Assembly (NCBI GenBank): GCA_030737875.1
Contig: CM060915.1
Location: forward strand, 628,000,786-628,064,785
DNA length: 64,000 nucleotides
Direction of reading: 5' to 3'
Origin: Allium sativum
Lineage: Eukaryota > Streptophyta > Magnoliopsida > Asparagales > Amaryllidaceae
The first letter of the stretch is position 1; every line of letters starts with the position of its first letter. Made by a program: the position numbers and the translations under genes. The notes under the pieces were generated by a model. The model had not been told where the DNA came from, searched no databases, and saw only the letters and a program-made list of their open reading frames with translations. This document shows, in pieces, positions 23,937 to 36,160 of this stretch.

Positions 23937-26900
23937 TATAACGACATGACTTTTTGACCGCTCCAAGTCGGAAATTAAACCAACTCGAACCGTTCAAAAA
24001 CGATAGATTTTTATTTCTTATGGAGTTGAAATACAAATCATTACAGAATCACAGACACAGAACACATAATATCTCACAGCGAAAGAAAAATATATACGAT
24101 AATACAAAATCATTAAATTTACATGATATCAGAGTACATAAGATAAATTATAAAACTAGCGGAAGACTGAACATAGAATCATACTGACATCAGTAATAAG
24201 TAGAAATGGGCCTAACTGCAGCAGAAATACAGGTGGATGACTGGAACTCCAACGAATCTCAAGCTCTAATAGATAAATCTCCAAACTGGAATACTCGGTC
24301 TGACCCGGGCATTTGCAAGAAATAAAACAAACAAATACTCAAGCCAGGACTAACATTCTCATATAAGTGAATTTGCTCAAGTGACATGTGAAATAGAGTG
24401 CATCCGTAACTTAAAGGATGGTTGGGATTTCCATCCCTTAAGGATCCGTGAAACTAATACATATAGTATAATACGCTATTATACTAGTGTCTACTCAATA
24501 AAATAAATATACCAAAATAGCGTAAGTGGGATTACATTTTAACCCATACACTGTTTATAATACCGTAGTCTATACAGTACCGTAAACCCACCGTAAACCG
24601 ATGGCATCAGAGGGCACTCCATAGGTACGATACAAATCAAAATCGTAGGGGCTCGATAAGGATAAATATGACAAGGCACTCGAGGCAATACCTAGGGTAG
24701 AATTCTACCAGTTGCACTCCCGGACCGTTGGTAACGCATAGGAGCCACTACCGCCCACCTCGGAACACACTTCCATAATCAAAAGGTGCACCCAAATCAA
24801 TCACAATAGTCATAGAGATGGTATGGGAGAAGCGTGTCCGATCAGAGGTGCTACCTCAATTAGTCACGGTATAGCTCATGTTTTAGTCATTTTAATTATG
24901 ACCCGAAGGTCAAGGCTAATCCATCAGCGTTCTCTTTCTTCAAATCCAGTAATCGCCTCCATACCATTCTACTTCATTCTGGAATCTCCACCACATACAC
25001 AGTTGTTAAAGTGGTGTCGGCATTGGCAGAGAGTATGACATCTACCGACTTCGGTCTCTTTAACAACTGATCGTTTACAATTTTCACACCGTGGTAATTA
25101 GATTTGAAATCATATTCCGAGTATCACCAAATCGATTTATCTCAAGTATTTCCCAAGACCGATTTATCACATAATTCATTTTTGATTTGGTTGAGATTTC
25201 CAATCCGACATTGCAAATATTCCTTGTCAACCCTTTGAGCTTAGAAGTCAATTTCCACAAAATCTCAATTTCTTGAAATCTTCACTTTTAATCACTTATC
25301 AAACCATTCAAGTTTGGATTTCACTTTTACTCAAAATATCATTATCACCTGAATCCTTCAATTTTTATCCTTTCAGATTCATTAGCTCGAATTGGTCATG
25401 GATCATTTAAATTTATAAAATAATTAGAATAGTAAATTGGAAAATAGTATAATAGACTAAATTTCAAAATACTTATGTAAATAGTTGTGAAGTAGTATAA
25501 GAACTTAGATTGCCAAAAACATTGAAATTATAAAATATGCTTTGGAAAGTAAATTCTCCAATATAGTTGTAAAATAGTTATAAAACATTTATAAAGTATA
25601 TGTACCCATAGTGGTTTAAGTTTACTTGTTAGAAGAATATAGTTTGTAAAACCCAGCAATTTGGAAATGCTTTTCTTAGTATATTTTAATTCTAATAGCA
25701 TGACCCAATTCGACCCCAAATCCGTATTTCAACATTCAATCCATTTCCTTATTTATGGTTTGAGTTCAAATTCATCTCAAAACGGAAATACTTCCAATTC
25801 ATAAATTTCGAGTTAGATTTAACTTCGATTCTGAGTTTAGTCAATATACTGAATTCCAAAACTTCAACGGTTAATTATCAAGTTATTACTTGAATCACCA
25901 TTTATAAATTCTAATTTGCTACCGTTTCTCAACCCTCATGTCGAACTTTTTGGAGTAATCATATTCTTTCCATTCACTGAAATTTAATTTATCATTCATT
26001 TCATTTCCTTTAAATAAAGTTCATCAAACTCAAATTTAATCTTAATATATCAAAATAAGATTCTGTTGAACTTTTAAAGCAAAATTATTTCTTAGAAATG
26101 AACACTTAATTATTCATTATGCAAATCGATACAAAAATCATTTTTCATAAAGTTGTTTACCTCAAACCATAGCTGTATAAATATCCCTTTACAAAACACT
26201 TCAAACCCCCTTTTCTTTTATTAAAATGAATCTTACTTAACTTCCCAAACTTAGTTAGCTCAAGGAAATCCTTTCAAACCGTTCTGTACACGCCACTAAA
26301 TTTGCATTCGGGTCTTCCCAATTAAATTCAAAAATTTACCAAAACAAATCTTACATCAATGGAAAATGATAAAACCTTTAAACCAAATTTTAGATTTTCA
26401 TGTTATTCTACTTATTATACATAACACAAAGTATCCGTAGGATTTATTTAAAACAAACTTAACTTTAAGAGTTATCCCGTATAATCACTTTTTAACCCTT
26501 TTTTCATATAGATTGGAAAATCCAAGTTAAATTTGAAAAAAAATCCTTTAAATATTTCTTTATAAGATATGAACATTTCATTAAAATTTCTCTTTACAAA
26601 AATCGAGTTTAAAATATTTCTATTTTTATTGACCACGGCGTTCGTATATAATTTTCTTCCTATGGTCAAGTGATACGGATATTTATCATTTCAATCCATT
26701 CTCTAAAATATTCGAATCTCGGGTATGTATCATTTCAACCCGCATCCCAGTTCGATTTGAATAAACAGGGGTTCAGATATATATATATATATATATCATT
26801 TCAATCCGTAATGGTTTCTAATCTATAAGGAACTTGCATGATGAGAACAGTAAGCATAGAATATCACATCACATTCGTATTGTGTCATATGAGTACGGTG

Positions 26901-28405
26901 TGTGTCGTATGTGCACAATCACGAAGTAAACAATTTCTAGAACAACCTAACATTTCATTTAACATCTCAAACATTTAATTCACTTAATAAATAGTTAGTC
27001 TATGAGTGAGAAAAACTCACCTTTCGAGGCATGGAGACGAATGCAAAAAATTTGACTCAAAATTGAGGACGAGACTTCATAGCCAATAACGAACATACAT
27101 CCAATAAATTTGTATACATATATATATATACATATATATATATGTATATATGTAAACAAATGTGATATTGGAGGAACACGAACCCCTTCCCAACTTGATT
27201 CTCGACGAATTTGACAGGTGAACTCAAATCCTTTCAAAATAGTTAACCAAAGCGGAATCAAAACGATGTTCTGGAAAGGAACGATGACATGCAAAAGAAT
27301 ATTCGACAACCAAAGTAAGACTCACCAAAAATCCAACCCAATAGTATGCTTAAACCCGTTCAACAGCCGTTCGAGTGTTTCCTCGAGCACCTGGTGTGCA
27401 TGAAGGGATTGGAGGCAAACTAGAACTCACGGCACCTCAGGCTAGCTTGTTGGAGAAGTGCCGGAGCTAGACCGAGATGCTGGAGGCTAGACAGTAGCTA
27501 GCGAACTCGTCGAGGTTTTGGATTTTTTTATACACGGGTTCCAGGCTCGAACTTGAGGGCGGAGGTGGAATTTCAAGACCTTCGAAGTTTACCGATGCTC
27601 TGGTGGTCGGCGATACCTCGGTGGTCGGATCTCGAACTCGATAGCAACAAGATTTGACGATGAACTCGTCCCTTCCCCTTTTCCATTGCAAAGCCATACG
27701 GCTTTACATTAAGAGGAGGAAAAGCCGCTTGACATTGGAGTGCTGACACAGGCGGAGGAGCACATTCCCTGGAGGTCTGATGATCGATTTGAGGAGGATG
27801 GATTGTGTTTTTTCTTTTCTTTTTCTGAATGGATAGAAGAAAATTTAAACAAGAAGAGGGAGGGTAGTGGACGCGTTTGGTACACGTGTAGAAATGCTTA
27901 TGGGATTTTAAATACGTGTTATACTTTTCCTTCTCCTAAACGATGTTTTCTCTTGAGTACAGGTTATAAAAAATCTTGAAACAAACGTAGAGTATATACA
28001 ATTATAGATTTAAAAATACATACAGGATTGCGTAGAACAATTATAGTTCATTCAACGTATTTTCAACTTGAAATTTTATATCTGAACAACGTCTGAATCT
28101 GGTGAAACAAAATAGCGTTATTTTTAGAATACTATCTAGTATTTTTAGTTCAGTTTCGCTTGAATTTTGACACGGTTTAGTTGCTGGGAATTTGTTTTTC
28201 GATAAACAAATATTGAATTAACCTTTCACTTACATTACCTTTTCAAAACAACATACAAGTTTCAAAAATATATTTGAAACTCAAACCCGCGTTTGCGACG
28301 CAAATTGAGATACCCTATTTCACTCTTAAGTTAAAATTATAAATATTCACAGAAATCTTAAATTAAATTTATATCTTAACACTTCGAAATTACCGGTTTG
28401 TTACA
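23937..28405 (-). repeat. 5' LTR of element C
   Basis: The plus strand starts TATAACGACATGACTTTTTG and ends ACCGGTTTGTTACA. It matches 16418-20926 along its length, with scattered substitutions and small indels, for example a shorter TA run at 27116-27148. Confidence 0.92.
27467..27697 (-). other. 76-codon open frame in 5' LTR of element C
   Basis: The counterpart of 19984-20214, same start and length. It differs by five amino-acid replacements, which looks like neutral drift. Confidence 0.3.
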
Positions 28406-28410
28406 ACAAG
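28406..28410. repeat. Target site duplication of element C, right (ACAAG)
   Basis: It repeats 16413-16417. Confidence 0.92.
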
Positions 28411-29344
28411 GCCAATCAGAACGCAAACAGAAGAACATTACATTGCTTATTACAGCAATTCCATCAAAATACAAGAATATTACAGAGTATGAATATATAT
28501 TACACAGAAAATATCAGAGATTTAAATTACATTTAAATACATCACAGCGGAAAAATAATACAATACACAACTGAAAGAGATATATGGATACAGAGCTTTT
28601 CAGATATCGTTCCAGCTGCAAATCAGGATCCTATGAATACAAATCTGCAAAACCGAAACTACTTGTTGCCCATGTCAAAATAAGGGCACCTAGAGTTCAG
28701 GTTAAAACAATAAACTCTAGGTCAGTCATGTGACTGGTGTGAGAACTAAAACAGTTATTAATCTTTGTTTTAAAGTTAGGTAAACCAAGGGACCACGCTG
28801 TATAACACGGAATGGGTTTCCTCCCAAGGATACCAGTGCATAAAACAACAGCACAATGCTAAATAAAGAACAATGAAGCTATTATAAGACCCAGGTCCCA
28901 TCACACAATGCAACACAAGCCGGAGGATAGGGTTTTACCTTATAATAGCCAAAGAATGCTTGATACGCTAAATTTCATGTTTTATTATTACTATAAGTGT
29001 ATATTGTCAAAACAATTTCAATTATAAGTATCAATCATAGACGGCATAAGTGCCCCATACCACTATGTCGCCATATATAGGTTCTACAATCAAAACCGCA
29101 AAGTTACGTATTGGAAGTTGGGTTTCCATATGTGAACCGAGGAAAAAGATAGTCCTCTATCGAATTCGAGATGCTCTAGCACGTGTCTCAGGATCAGAGC
29201 TCGAGTGACCCTTGGATCGTCAGGGCCGGTCCACCGATGTGGATTAAAATGCCTGAACACTGCGTTTCCCCGCCCTTTGGGGCGTCAATGAGCCCAATGA
29301 CACCATCGGCTCCACATACTCACCGATATATCCGAGGCGCCTCA
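28411..29344 (-). repeat. LTR B' fragment, 3' part
   Basis: The reverse complement aligns with about the last 930 bp of the family-B LTR, from GAGGCGCCTCG through the CGCCCCAAAGGGCGGGGAAA hairpin and CTGGAACGATATC to TGTTCTTCTGTTTGCGTTCTG. It is cut at 29344 by element 0. The rest of B' must lie beyond the right edge of the window. The predicted TSD of element 0 is CCTCA (29340-29344). Confidence 0.88.
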
Positions 29345-30242
29345 TGTAATAAACCGGAAATGCGAGCCAATTAAAAAATTTTATTTTGGCAATTTTAGCG
29401 AATTTTGAATATTTAAAATGAATTATTTTAAATAATATCGACGAGAAATTTATTTTGAATATAATTCGAACGTATATTTTATATACGTCGTCGTTCGAAT
29501 ATAAATAATTATATATATAATTATAAAAGGAATTGAAAATGGCGCGGTAGTTCGATAATTCGATTTCAAAATTCAATTGAATGTACCGGGTGCAAAATAA
29601 ACCGGATTTTATTGAAACCAAAAATAATAGGATCTAATTGATGATATCTTTCCAACGAATCCGAAAAATCGAAATTTCATAGCGGGAATCAAAAGATATG
29701 TCCAGTTGAAAATTCAGAATAGTCCCTATGGAATTCAGTCCCTTAAAAATAGCCATTTTGCAAACGACCTCGGATTTCGACGAAACCACTTTTGTTGGGT
29801 TCGCGATGTCAAGTTATTACTAGGTTTCAATTTTTGTAATTTTTCGAATCAATATGTGAGCATGGCAAAGGAAAACGTGTTTGACCAGTTTTAGTTGATT
29901 TTAATCGACTGGAAAATGGCCATTTTTCAAACGGTCTCAGAATTCGACGAAACTAGTTTTGTTAGGACCGTATCGTCAATACGAAGCTAGAAAATATTTT
30001 TCGGGAATTTTTCGAGTTAGTATGTGACCCCAGTAAATTGAAATGTATGTTCAAATTGAATATATACTGATTTATATTTTAAAATTGACGAAAACCTATC
30101 GTAATAGTCGAATGGGGTTACAAAACATATCCCATTGTGTTCGGAATGGGGGTATTACGCTAGGGACGTCAGTCGGTGGACTTGATTTTGAGGTCGTGTG
30201 AAAAGTCAACTTTAGAGAATTAAAAATAATATTATTAAATAA

Positions 30243-30253
30243 TATATAATCCC
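30243..30253 (+). promoter_or_regulatory. Candidate TATA box, element 0 LTR
   Basis: TATATAATCCC, at the same relative place as TATAATAAATCCC (34132) in element 1 and TATAATCCC (48061) in element 2, about 0.9 kb into each LTR and just before the C-rich leader. Another TATATAA is at 30278. Confidence 0.5.
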
Positions 30254-30282
30254 TTAAAACCTAACCCCACACCCTCATATAT

Positions 30283-30611
30283 AATCCGATGCCCAAATAC
30301 CTAGCCACGCCAAATCAATTCGATCGCACCCAACCTCCGGAGCTTCCACCGCGCCTCCCCCTTCAGCAACCACCGTCGTCCTGTGGCCCTCCTGTTCATC
30401 TCCCCCGCCCAATATCTAACCGACGCCAACACCCAGAGCCCCCCCCTCAATGCAGTCGCTCCCCTTTCCCATTTGAAACCCCAACCCCGATTCGAACGCC
30501 GGAATCCTCTACCCCCTGAAGTCGTGACCACCTGGAACCGCCACCCTCCGACGCGCAGATGCCATCCCCTCCTTCCTGAAGACCGTCGGCATCCATCTCC
30601 CAATAAAGACA
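30283..30611 (+). other. C-rich gene-like leader module, version 0
   Basis: About 330 bp of C-rich sequence with Pro/Arg-rich open frames (for example 30289-30519, beginning MPKYLATPNQFDRTQPPELP). It ends at a weak splice-donor-like ACAGTGAGC. It does not align with the modules at the same place in elements 1 and 2. A spliced 5' leader or captured host exon is an inference. Confidence 0.45.
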
Positions 30612-30954
30612 GTGAGCGTTTATTTTCTTTATCATTTCAGTTTTTGTATAAAGTAGTTTAATCAATTTGAGAAATAAAAATATGATTTCTGAAAGTAAAC
30701 AATAGGGCTTTATTTTCAGATTTTAATATAAATTCACCTTGGATTTATTTTCGATTTTTAATGCAACAAAGATGGTTTTTTTATTTATTTATGAACATAT
30801 GTTGAAAGATTATATTTTTAGAAGAGTAAAAATACGATTTTTAAGCTACGAAAGGTTAGATTTTTATAATATAGAAAGAATAAAAATACAATTTTTATAG
30901 AGAATGAAGCATTGTAAATATATATAAAGTATAAGTAATAAAAATATGATTTTT

Positions 30955-31240
30955 ACTTGATTAGAATAGCGAGAAAAGGCGAAATCTTTATATAGAGAAT
31001 AGCGAAGTAAAAATTCGATTTTTATATATTGAATAGCGAAGTAAAAATTCGATTTTTATATATTGAATAGCAAAGTAAAAAATTGATTTTTATATATTGA
31101 ATAGCGAAGTAAAATTGTGATTTTTATATACATAGCAACAATATAAAAATGTGATTTTTATATACATAGCAACAATATAAAAATGTGATTTTTATATACA
31201 TAGCAACAATATAAAAATGTGATTTTTATATATGTAGTGA
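30955..31240. repeat. 34-bp tandem repeat, element 0
   Basis: The units are GAATAGCGAAGTAAAAATTC plus GATTTTTATATATT, changing to GCAACAATATAAAAATGTG plus ATTTTTATATACATA. There are about eight units at a constant 34-bp period. Confidence 0.85.
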
Positions 31241-31354
31241 CTACGGGCGGTGAAAGTGACAAAAGGCGAGAACAACGATGATTTCTACATAAGAAGAGTC
31301 AAGATAATTGGATTAGCTATCGGTGAGAACTTCTCACTCAAAATTTCTTTTTCT

Positions 31355-31356
31355 AG

Positions 31357-31400
<44 letters not shown>
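31355..31400. repeat. TA microsatellite in LTR 0
   Basis: A run of about 20 TA units. The same place in elements 1 and 2 has only a few TA units. Confidence 0.9.
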
Positions 31401-31402
<2 letters not shown>

Positions 31403-32123
31403 CGATGCAGACGGTGTTTAGTAGCACCCGACACCATCATCCACAGACCATGGACTTGTTTGTTTGGTTGTGTAGTTGGTTAGATTATTTGATTTGAATT
31501 TGATTGTTTGGTGAAATGGAATGGATTTGATTGATATGTGTATGGCGTGGGCCATCACTAAACCGGGGATAAGGCTAGGCCTTGTCCCGTTTCAAGTATC
31601 GTGCCGTTATGCCGCCGAAATTTTCTAAAATAAGTTAGAAAAATAAAAATATTATTTTATTTAATAAATGAACCGAATAGAATATTCATAGGTTGAATAA
31701 AAATAATTTGGTCGTTAAAAACATAATTTTTAACGTGAATGTGAATAAATAAATATTCATTTACAAACCAGACGGTTTGTTTATGTACACTATTTGAAGG
31801 ACATTGATTGGGACGATAAATTTTACACATCGCCCAACTACACAAATAAAAATCAGTGTTTGTTGATTTGAAACCCCACACGGGTATTGGGATAATATAT
31901 GACATACACTAATCCCAATAATTAGTTGTATGCCGATCGATTGATTGACAGGCTGTTATAAGCGTTAGATATCTATATTTGATGCTTATGCAGTGTAGTG
32001 CACTTTGGATGATGGTTGATTATTTATCGTAGCTATTATATACATGTGTTGTATGAAATCCATATAATTATCGTTATATGGTAATTGATTGGGCCTCATT
32101 CCAATTTAGAAAATAAAGAATAT

Positions 32124-32412
32124 TATAAAATAAAGGTTCATGTGTTGACAGTACTCATCCGTTGAGATTAGTCATGTGTTGAACGAAATATTTTAACAAT
32201 AAAATTTATATCTTTATCATTATAAAATAAAGGTTCATGTGTTGACAGTACTCATCCGTTGAGATTATTCATATGTTGAACAAAATATTTTAATAATAAA
32301 ATTTATATCTTTATCATTATAAAATAAAGGTTCATGTGTTGACAGTACTCATCCGTTGAGATTAGTCATGTGTTGAACGAAATATTTTAACAATAAAATT
32401 TACATCTTTATC
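32124..32412. repeat. 97-bp tandem repeat, three copies, element 0
   Basis: TAAAGGTTCATGTGTTGACA recurs at 32131, 32228 and 32325. A fourth diverged piece (GACAGTACTCCTTCG) is near 32615. Not seen in elements 1 and 2. Confidence 0.9.
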
Positions 32413-32460
32413 ATATATGAAATTAGAAATTAACTGGAAAATAGATGAGATGAGTGGTCT

Positions 32461-32535
32461 CCTGGATATTGATCTGATGTTGGTTTCGGCCTTCGGGGTT
32501 AATATTCAGGGAATCGTTCTCTTACTAATTTACGG
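32461..32535 (+). other. 75-bp shared motif, copy 1 in element 0
   Basis: CTGGATATTGATCTGATG, then TTGGTTTCGGCCTTCGGGG, then TTCTCTTACTAATTTACGG. It matches 61106-61180 and the minus strand of 7241-7318. Confidence 0.75.
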
Positions 32536-32663
32536 TTGAAGTCTGATTTGAAATCAAATGATAGATACCACAATTTTTATAAAATATATTAAATAACAAA
32601 AATAGTCACACGTGGACAGTACTCCTTCGTTTAGATTAGTCATGTGTTGACAAAAATATAGAT

Positions 32664-33120
32664 TCAATTGTTGAATAGAAAACGAATTCGAATTGAATTG
32701 AATAGAAACCAATTTCGAATTGAATTGAATATATAACGATTTCGAATTAAGTTGAATATATAACAATTTCGAATTGAATTGAATATATAACGATTTCGAA
32801 TTGAATTGAATACATAACAAATTCGAATTGAATTGAATAGAAAACGAATTCGAATTGAATAGAAAACGAATTTGATTTGAATATAAAACGAATTCGATTT
32901 GAATTGAATAGAAAACGAATTTGATTTGAATATAAAACGAATTTGATTTGAATATAAAATGAATTCGAATTGAATTGAATAGAAACCAATTTCGAATTGA
33001 ATTGAATATATAACGATTTCGAATTGAGTTGAATATATACCGATTTCGAATTGAATTGAATATATAACGATTTCGAATTGAATTGAATACATAACAATTT
33101 CGAATTGAATTGAATATAGA
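32664..33120. repeat. Degenerate GAATTGAATTGA minisatellite, element 0
   Basis: Units of roughly 20-27 bp built from GAATTGAATTGAATA plus TATAACGATTTC or GAAAACGAATTC. Open frames rich in SIQFN and YIQFNSK across it follow from the period. Confidence 0.9.
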
Positions 33121-34139
33121 ATGAATCGAGATTTGAATTTAATTGGAAATGGAAGTTGAAATGTTTTTGAAACGAATTTAAACCTATTTATAAAATTAGT
33201 TTTAAATAGAAATCGACGAAATATATTGTAACAACCCGAAAATCTGGGCCAGTTTAAAATTTTTATTTTGGCAATTTTAGCGAATTTTGATTATTTAAAA
33301 TAGATTATTTTAAATAATATCGACGAAGAAATTTATTTTGAATATAATTCGAACGTATATATTATACGCGTCGTCGTTAGAATATAAATAATTATATATA
33401 ATTATAAATAGAATTGAAAATGGCGCGGTAGTTCGATAATTCAATTTCAAACTTCAATTGAATGTACCAGGTGCAAATCAATCCGGATTTTAGTGAAACC
33501 AAAAATAATGGGATCTAATTGATAATATCTTTCCAACGAATCCGAATAATCAAATTTTCATAGCGGGGATCAAAAGATATGTCCAGTTGAAAATTCTGAA
33601 TAGTCGCTATGGAATTCAGGCCCTTAAAAATGGACATTTTGCAAACGACCTCGGATTTCGACGAAACCAGTTTTGTTGGGTCCGTGATGTTAAATTATTG
33701 CTAGGTTTCAAATTTCATAATTTTTCGAATCAATATGTGAGCGTGGCAAAGGAGAACGCGTTTGACCAGTTTTAGTTGATTTTAATCGACTGGAAATTGG
33801 CCATTTTTCCAACGGTCTCGGAATTCGACGAAACTAGTTTTATTAGGACCGTATCGTCAATACGAAGCTAGAAAATATTTTTCTGGAATTTTTAAAGTTC
33901 GTATGCGGCCCCGGTAATTTGAAATGTACGTTTAAAATTCAATATAGTGATTTAAATGTAAATTAGACGGAAACTGATCGAAACGGTCGATTCAGCTTGC
34001 GGTACATATCCCATTGAGTTCGGAATGGGGGTAAAACGCTATGGGCGACAGGCGGTGGGCCTCGTTTAGAGGTCGTATGTAAAAGTCAACCTTTTTGAAT
34101 AAATAAGTAATTAAATTAAAAAGAAAAAAAATATAATAA

Positions 34140-34474
34140 ATCCCTTCTCCTTTTTATACGCTGCCCCCCCCCTTTTTCCTATTTCAATCGATCAAAAAAA
34201 AAAGAGAGAAATGCGATCGACGGAAGGGGAGGAAACCCTCGCCGCCCGCCTGCTTGGTCCACCGCCACCTCGCTCGAGACCCCCACCCCCTCAGTGAAGC
34301 CGCGAGCCACCCTATCGCCTCCTCCCCCAACGCGACGCCCCTCCCTTCTCCTCCTTCTACACCACCTCCTTCCCCGATAACCCTAACCCGATTTCACCAA
34401 ACCCTCGCTCCACCCTTCGCCTCGCCTGCAGCTCCACCTCCCTCCGACGCAGGAAGAAACCCCCCCTCTCGGCT
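34140..34474 (+). other. C-rich gene-like leader module, version 1
   Basis: Follows the TATA box. An A-run and GAGAGAAATG lead into a 28-codon frame starting MRSTEGEETLAARLLG and ending PPPPQ (from 34211). The module stops at a good splice-donor match, CTGTAAGTATT (GT at 34475). The second LTR carries the same module at 41340-41690 with longer C and A runs. Unrelated to versions 0 and 2. Confidence 0.5.
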
Positions 34475-34724
34475 GTAAGTATTTGTTTTTGTTTTTTTTA
34501 TTATTATTAATATTTTATTTTGTTTTATATTTACAGTTTAAAAACTGATTTTAGAAAAAGGGTAAAACTGATTTTAGAAAAAAATGGTAACACTGATTTT
34601 ATTTTATTTAGGAAACTGATTTTTATTTTATTTTTAAAAACTGAAAACTTATTTTCATTTTAAAACTGAAATTAATGTTTTAGGGAAATAAAGAAAAAGA
34701 ATTGATTTTTAAATAAAGAAAAAT

Positions 34725-34894
34725 AGAATTTTTATATATTGAACTTCGATAGAAAAATAGAATTTTTATATATTGAACTTCGATAGAAAAATAGAATTTT
34801 TATATATTGAACTTCGATAGAAAAATAGAATTTTTATATATTGAACTTCGATAGAAAAATAGAATTTTTATATATTGAACATTGAAGTAAAAAT
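34725..34894. repeat. 34-bp tandem repeat, five copies, element 1
   Basis: Units AGAATTTTTATATATTGAAC plus TTCGATAGAAAAAT start at 34725, 34759 and on at 34-bp steps. The second LTR has the same array near 41938-42107. Confidence 0.93.
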
Positions 34895-35030
34895 TCGATT
34901 TTTATATATTGAATAGCGAAGTAAAAATGTGATTTTTACGTATGTAGTGAAAGCAGCAACGAAGGTGACAAAAAGGCGAAACGACGAAGACTTCTGCAAA
35001 AGAAGAGCCGTGGAGCTAGGATAGCTATGT

Positions 35031-35045
35031 GTGAGAATTTCTCAC
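35031..35045. other. GTGAG-N5-CTCAC hairpin, element 1 LTR
   Basis: GTGAGAATTTCTCAC followed by CTTTC. Equivalents are at 31323 (element 0), 42245, 49092 and 56353. Confidence 0.6.
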
Positions 35046-35909
35046 CTTTCAATTTATTTTTCTAGTTATATATATACTAGGATGCAGACGGTGCTTAGTA
35101 GCACCCGACACAATCGTCCACAGACCATGGACTTGTTTGTTTGGTTGCATAAATTAGTTGAATTATTTGTTTGGATTGAATTGTTTGGTGAGATGAAATT
35201 GATTTGGTTGATGTGTGAATGGCGTGGGCCTTCACTAGACCGGGGATAAGGCTAGGCCTCGTCCCGTTTCTAGTATCGTGTCGTTATGCCGCCGAAATTT
35301 TCTAAAATGTTAGAAAAATAAAATATCATTTTATTGAAGAAATGAACTGAATAGAAATTCATGTGTTGAAATAAAATGTTTTATCGTTAAAATATAATTT
35401 TTGACGTGAATGTGAATAAATAAATATTCATTTACAAACCGGACGGTTTGTTTATGTACACCTATTTGAAGGACATTGATTGGGTCGATAAATTTTACAC
35501 ATCGCCCAGTTGCACAAATAAAATCTGTGTTTGATTGTTTGAAACCCCACACGGGTGTTGGGATGAAATTTGAAGTTCACTCATCCTGATTGATTAAATA
35601 TGTCGATCGATTGATTGACAGGCTGTTATAAGCGTTGAATATCTATATTTGATGCTTATACAGTGTAGTGCACTTTGGTTGATGGTTGATTATTTTCAAT
35701 GCTATTATATACATGTGTTGTATGAAAATCCATATAATTAATTTTATATGGTAATTGATTGGGCCTCATTCCAGTTTTGAGAAAGAAATATTTGAAAAAG
35801 AAATATTTGAAATAGAATATTTGAAAATAAAGGAATATATGAAGCCGTGTTGATTAGATTGACGCCATTTTGACGTGAACGATATTTATATCGATTTTAA
35901 AAACGAATT

Positions 35910-36160
35910 CAAAGTGAATTGAATTGAAAACGAATTCAAAGTGAATTGAATTGAAAACGAATTCGAAGTGAATTGAATTGAAAGTGATTTCGAAGTGAAT
36001 TGAATTGAAAGTGATTTCGAAATGAATTGAATTGAAAGTGATTTCGAAATGAATTGAATTGAAAGTGATTTCGAAATGAATTGAATTGAAAGTGATTTCG
36101 AAATGAATTGAATTGAAAGTGATTTCGAAATAAATTGAATTGAAAACGAATTCAAATTGA
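35910..36160. repeat. 27-bp minisatellite, about nine copies, element 1
   Basis: The unit is GAATTGAATTGAAAGTG plus ATTTCGAAAT. As it spans nine codons, the antisense frame reads SIQFISKSL repeats; the element's sense strand is the other one, so this is not taken as a gene. The second LTR carries the same array at 43117-43367. Confidence 0.93.

Larger units (their letters stand above)
16418..28405 (-). mobile_element. Element C: large non-autonomous LTR retrotransposon (LARD-type)
   Basis: A complete minus-strand element of 11,988 bp. The LTRs are 23937-28405 (5', 4469 bp) and 16418-20926 (3', 4509 bp), and the internal region is 20927-23936 (3010 bp). It has a PBS, a polypurine tract and a perfect 5-bp TSD. 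No gag or pol motif was found in any frame of the internal region, so movement would need proteins supplied in trans, as in known LARDs such as barley Sukkula. The LTRs differ at several percent of sites by eye, so it is older than elements 1 and 2. It splits LTR B'. Confidence 0.93.
29345..33226 (+). repeat. Element 0 (family B), left LTR, part 1
   Basis: It begins TGTAATAAACCGGAAATGCG and collinearly matches the LTRs of elements 1 and 2. It is cut at 33226 by element 1 and resumes at 46590 and again at 60631. The three parts together give an LTR of about 6.7 kb. Contents: U3, TATA at 30243, C-rich leader, 34-bp repeats, a 97-bp repeat, a copy of the 75-bp motif and a GAATTGAATTGA minisatellite. 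No real gene seen. Confidence 0.88.

Noticed and set aside
32664..33120. CRISPR-like regular repeats
   Set aside because: The repeats are direct head-to-tail units with no unique spacers, inside a plant LTR.
33220..33226. A true 7-bp target duplication for element 1
   Set aside because: Ty3/gypsy elements normally make 5 bp; the site is a TA-rich run where slippage or chance can extend the match.
34375..34400. Telomere-like CCCTAACCC
   Set aside because: A single short match, not an array, and inside the C-rich leader module.
35886..36155. Open frames of SIQFISKS repeats (also near 32554-33097, 43102, 49941, 57215)
   Set aside because: The 27-bp unit equals nine codons, so any stop-free frame stays open; the frames are antisense to the element.
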